Shown: positions 16,620 to 16,863 of the stretch, one piece after another
Position numbering within the stretch: the stretch's first letter is position 1
Layout of the letters: every line of letters begins with the position of its first letter
DNA from: CAZBYL01 sp964522805
Lineage (GTDB): Bacteria; Synergistota; Synergistia; Synergistales; Synergistaceae
Length of the DNA stretch: 16,863 nt
Direction: 5' to 3'
Assembly (NCBI GenBank): GCA_964522805.1
Contig: CAZFWP010000039.1
Coordinates: 1-16,863 of the forward strand
Program-made: the position numbers and the translations under genes
Notes under the pieces: generated by a model
What the model was told of the DNA's origin: nothing
Seen by the model: the letters and a program-made list of their open reading frames with translations, nothing else
The model's database searches: none

Positions 16620-16724
16620 TCAATAGGCGGCATTCTCTGCTGAGACAACCATAATTCCTATCAGAATCATAGACGATGCCGCAGCCGTAAGTATCCACAC
16701 GATCTTATCAGAGAGAACAGGTGG
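16620..16724 (-). other. Short open frame with one hydrophobic segment
   Basis: In the same frame as the edge fragment beyond its TAA, 34 codons stay open to a TGA at 16620-16622. They encode a segment like IVWILTAAASSMILIGIMVV, a plausible transmembrane helix. GTG at 16700 or ATG at 16670 could start a tiny protein, but neither has a ribosome site. It may be a separate small membrane peptide, the broken end of the upstream gene, or noise. Between it and glnS (16510-16619) only the promoter candidate is seen. Confidence 0.2.
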
Positions 16725-16862
16725 TTAATAATCTGTCAATTTATCATACAGCTTCCAGCACAACGGAACAACAGTTACCCTCATAATAATAGCCGTAAAC
16801 CAAAAACTCACAAAAAGAGCTATCTGCGACAACCATGGCACAGATTTGACAGCAGGTCCGGC
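16725..16862 (-). CDS. C-terminal fragment of an unrecognised, probably membrane, protein
   Basis: A 45-codon frame open from the window edge to a TAA at 16725-16727. It encodes a hydrophobic stretch (WLSQIALFVSFWFTAII) followed by a short polar end KLYDKLTDY. No start is present, so the gene would continue beyond the window. I do not recognise the family. The other two minus-strand frames close within this stretch. The composition looks like coding sequence for a membrane segment, but the fragment is short. Confidence 0.35.
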   Translation of the reverse strand, partial: AGPAVKSVPWLSQIALFVSFWFTAIIMRVTVVPLCWKLYDKLTDY

Positions 16863-16863
16863 A

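Noticed and set aside
1..16863. CRISPR array, transposon, tRNA or rRNA gene, phage or defence genes
   Set aside because: No spaced direct repeats, transposase or integrase motifs, cloverleaf-like sequences or defence-type domains were seen on either strand.

Overview
This is a stretch of ordinary bacterial chromosome dominated by housekeeping genes for DNA replication and translation. It is on a draft scaffold: the first 47 bases are Illumina library adapter rather than genome, and 100 Ns at 6531-6630 join two contigs. Gene content (zinc-type L31, DUF1385 beside prfA-prmC, ThyX, a GlnRS, a lipoprotein-type M48 peptidase) and moderate GC suggest an anaerobic bacterium near the Synergistota or another Firmicutes/Thermotogae-like lineage. 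That placement is inference from gene style only; no rRNA or tRNA gene is present to anchor it.

Layout, all on the minus strand except gltX. Bases 48-5430 hold a transcription unit reading M48 peptidase, dnaX, dnaE. dnaX and dnaE overlap by 8 bp, and dnaE runs off the real sequence into adapter. A strong intrinsic terminator at 5495-5528 separates this from the unit upstream: thyX, DUF1385 membrane protein, prfA, prmC, (gap), trxB. In that unit thyX and the DUF1385 gene overlap by 4 bp, and the next two spacings are 4 and 9 bp. rpmE (10272-10508) is alone, with its own promoter, a TTG start and its own terminator. polA (10664-13231) is divergent from gltX (13408-14748). gltX converges on glnS (14833-16509), and they share a perfect bidirectional terminator. 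The last 354 bases hold a probable glnS promoter and the tail of an unrecognised membrane-protein reading frame cut by the window edge.

Functional links: DnaE (alpha) and DnaX (tau/gamma) are directly interacting subunits of DNA polymerase III. PolA serves repair and Okazaki-fragment processing, and ThyX makes dTMP. PrmC methylates the GGQ glutamine of the release factor encoded just upstream of it (PrfA). GluRS and GlnRS charge tRNAs.

No mobile element, CRISPR array, defence island or clearly new multi-gene system was found. Points worth a second look: an in-frame A AAA AAG slippery heptamer in dnaX; a thioredoxin-like C-terminal domain on TrxB that lacks the CxxC; a PolA motif C reading HDS instead of HDE with a degenerate proofreading domain; a complete PHP metal-ligand set in DnaE; a palindromic rpmE leader; and the adapter and gap artefacts, which create a false dnaE stop and a false PrmC-TrxB fusion.
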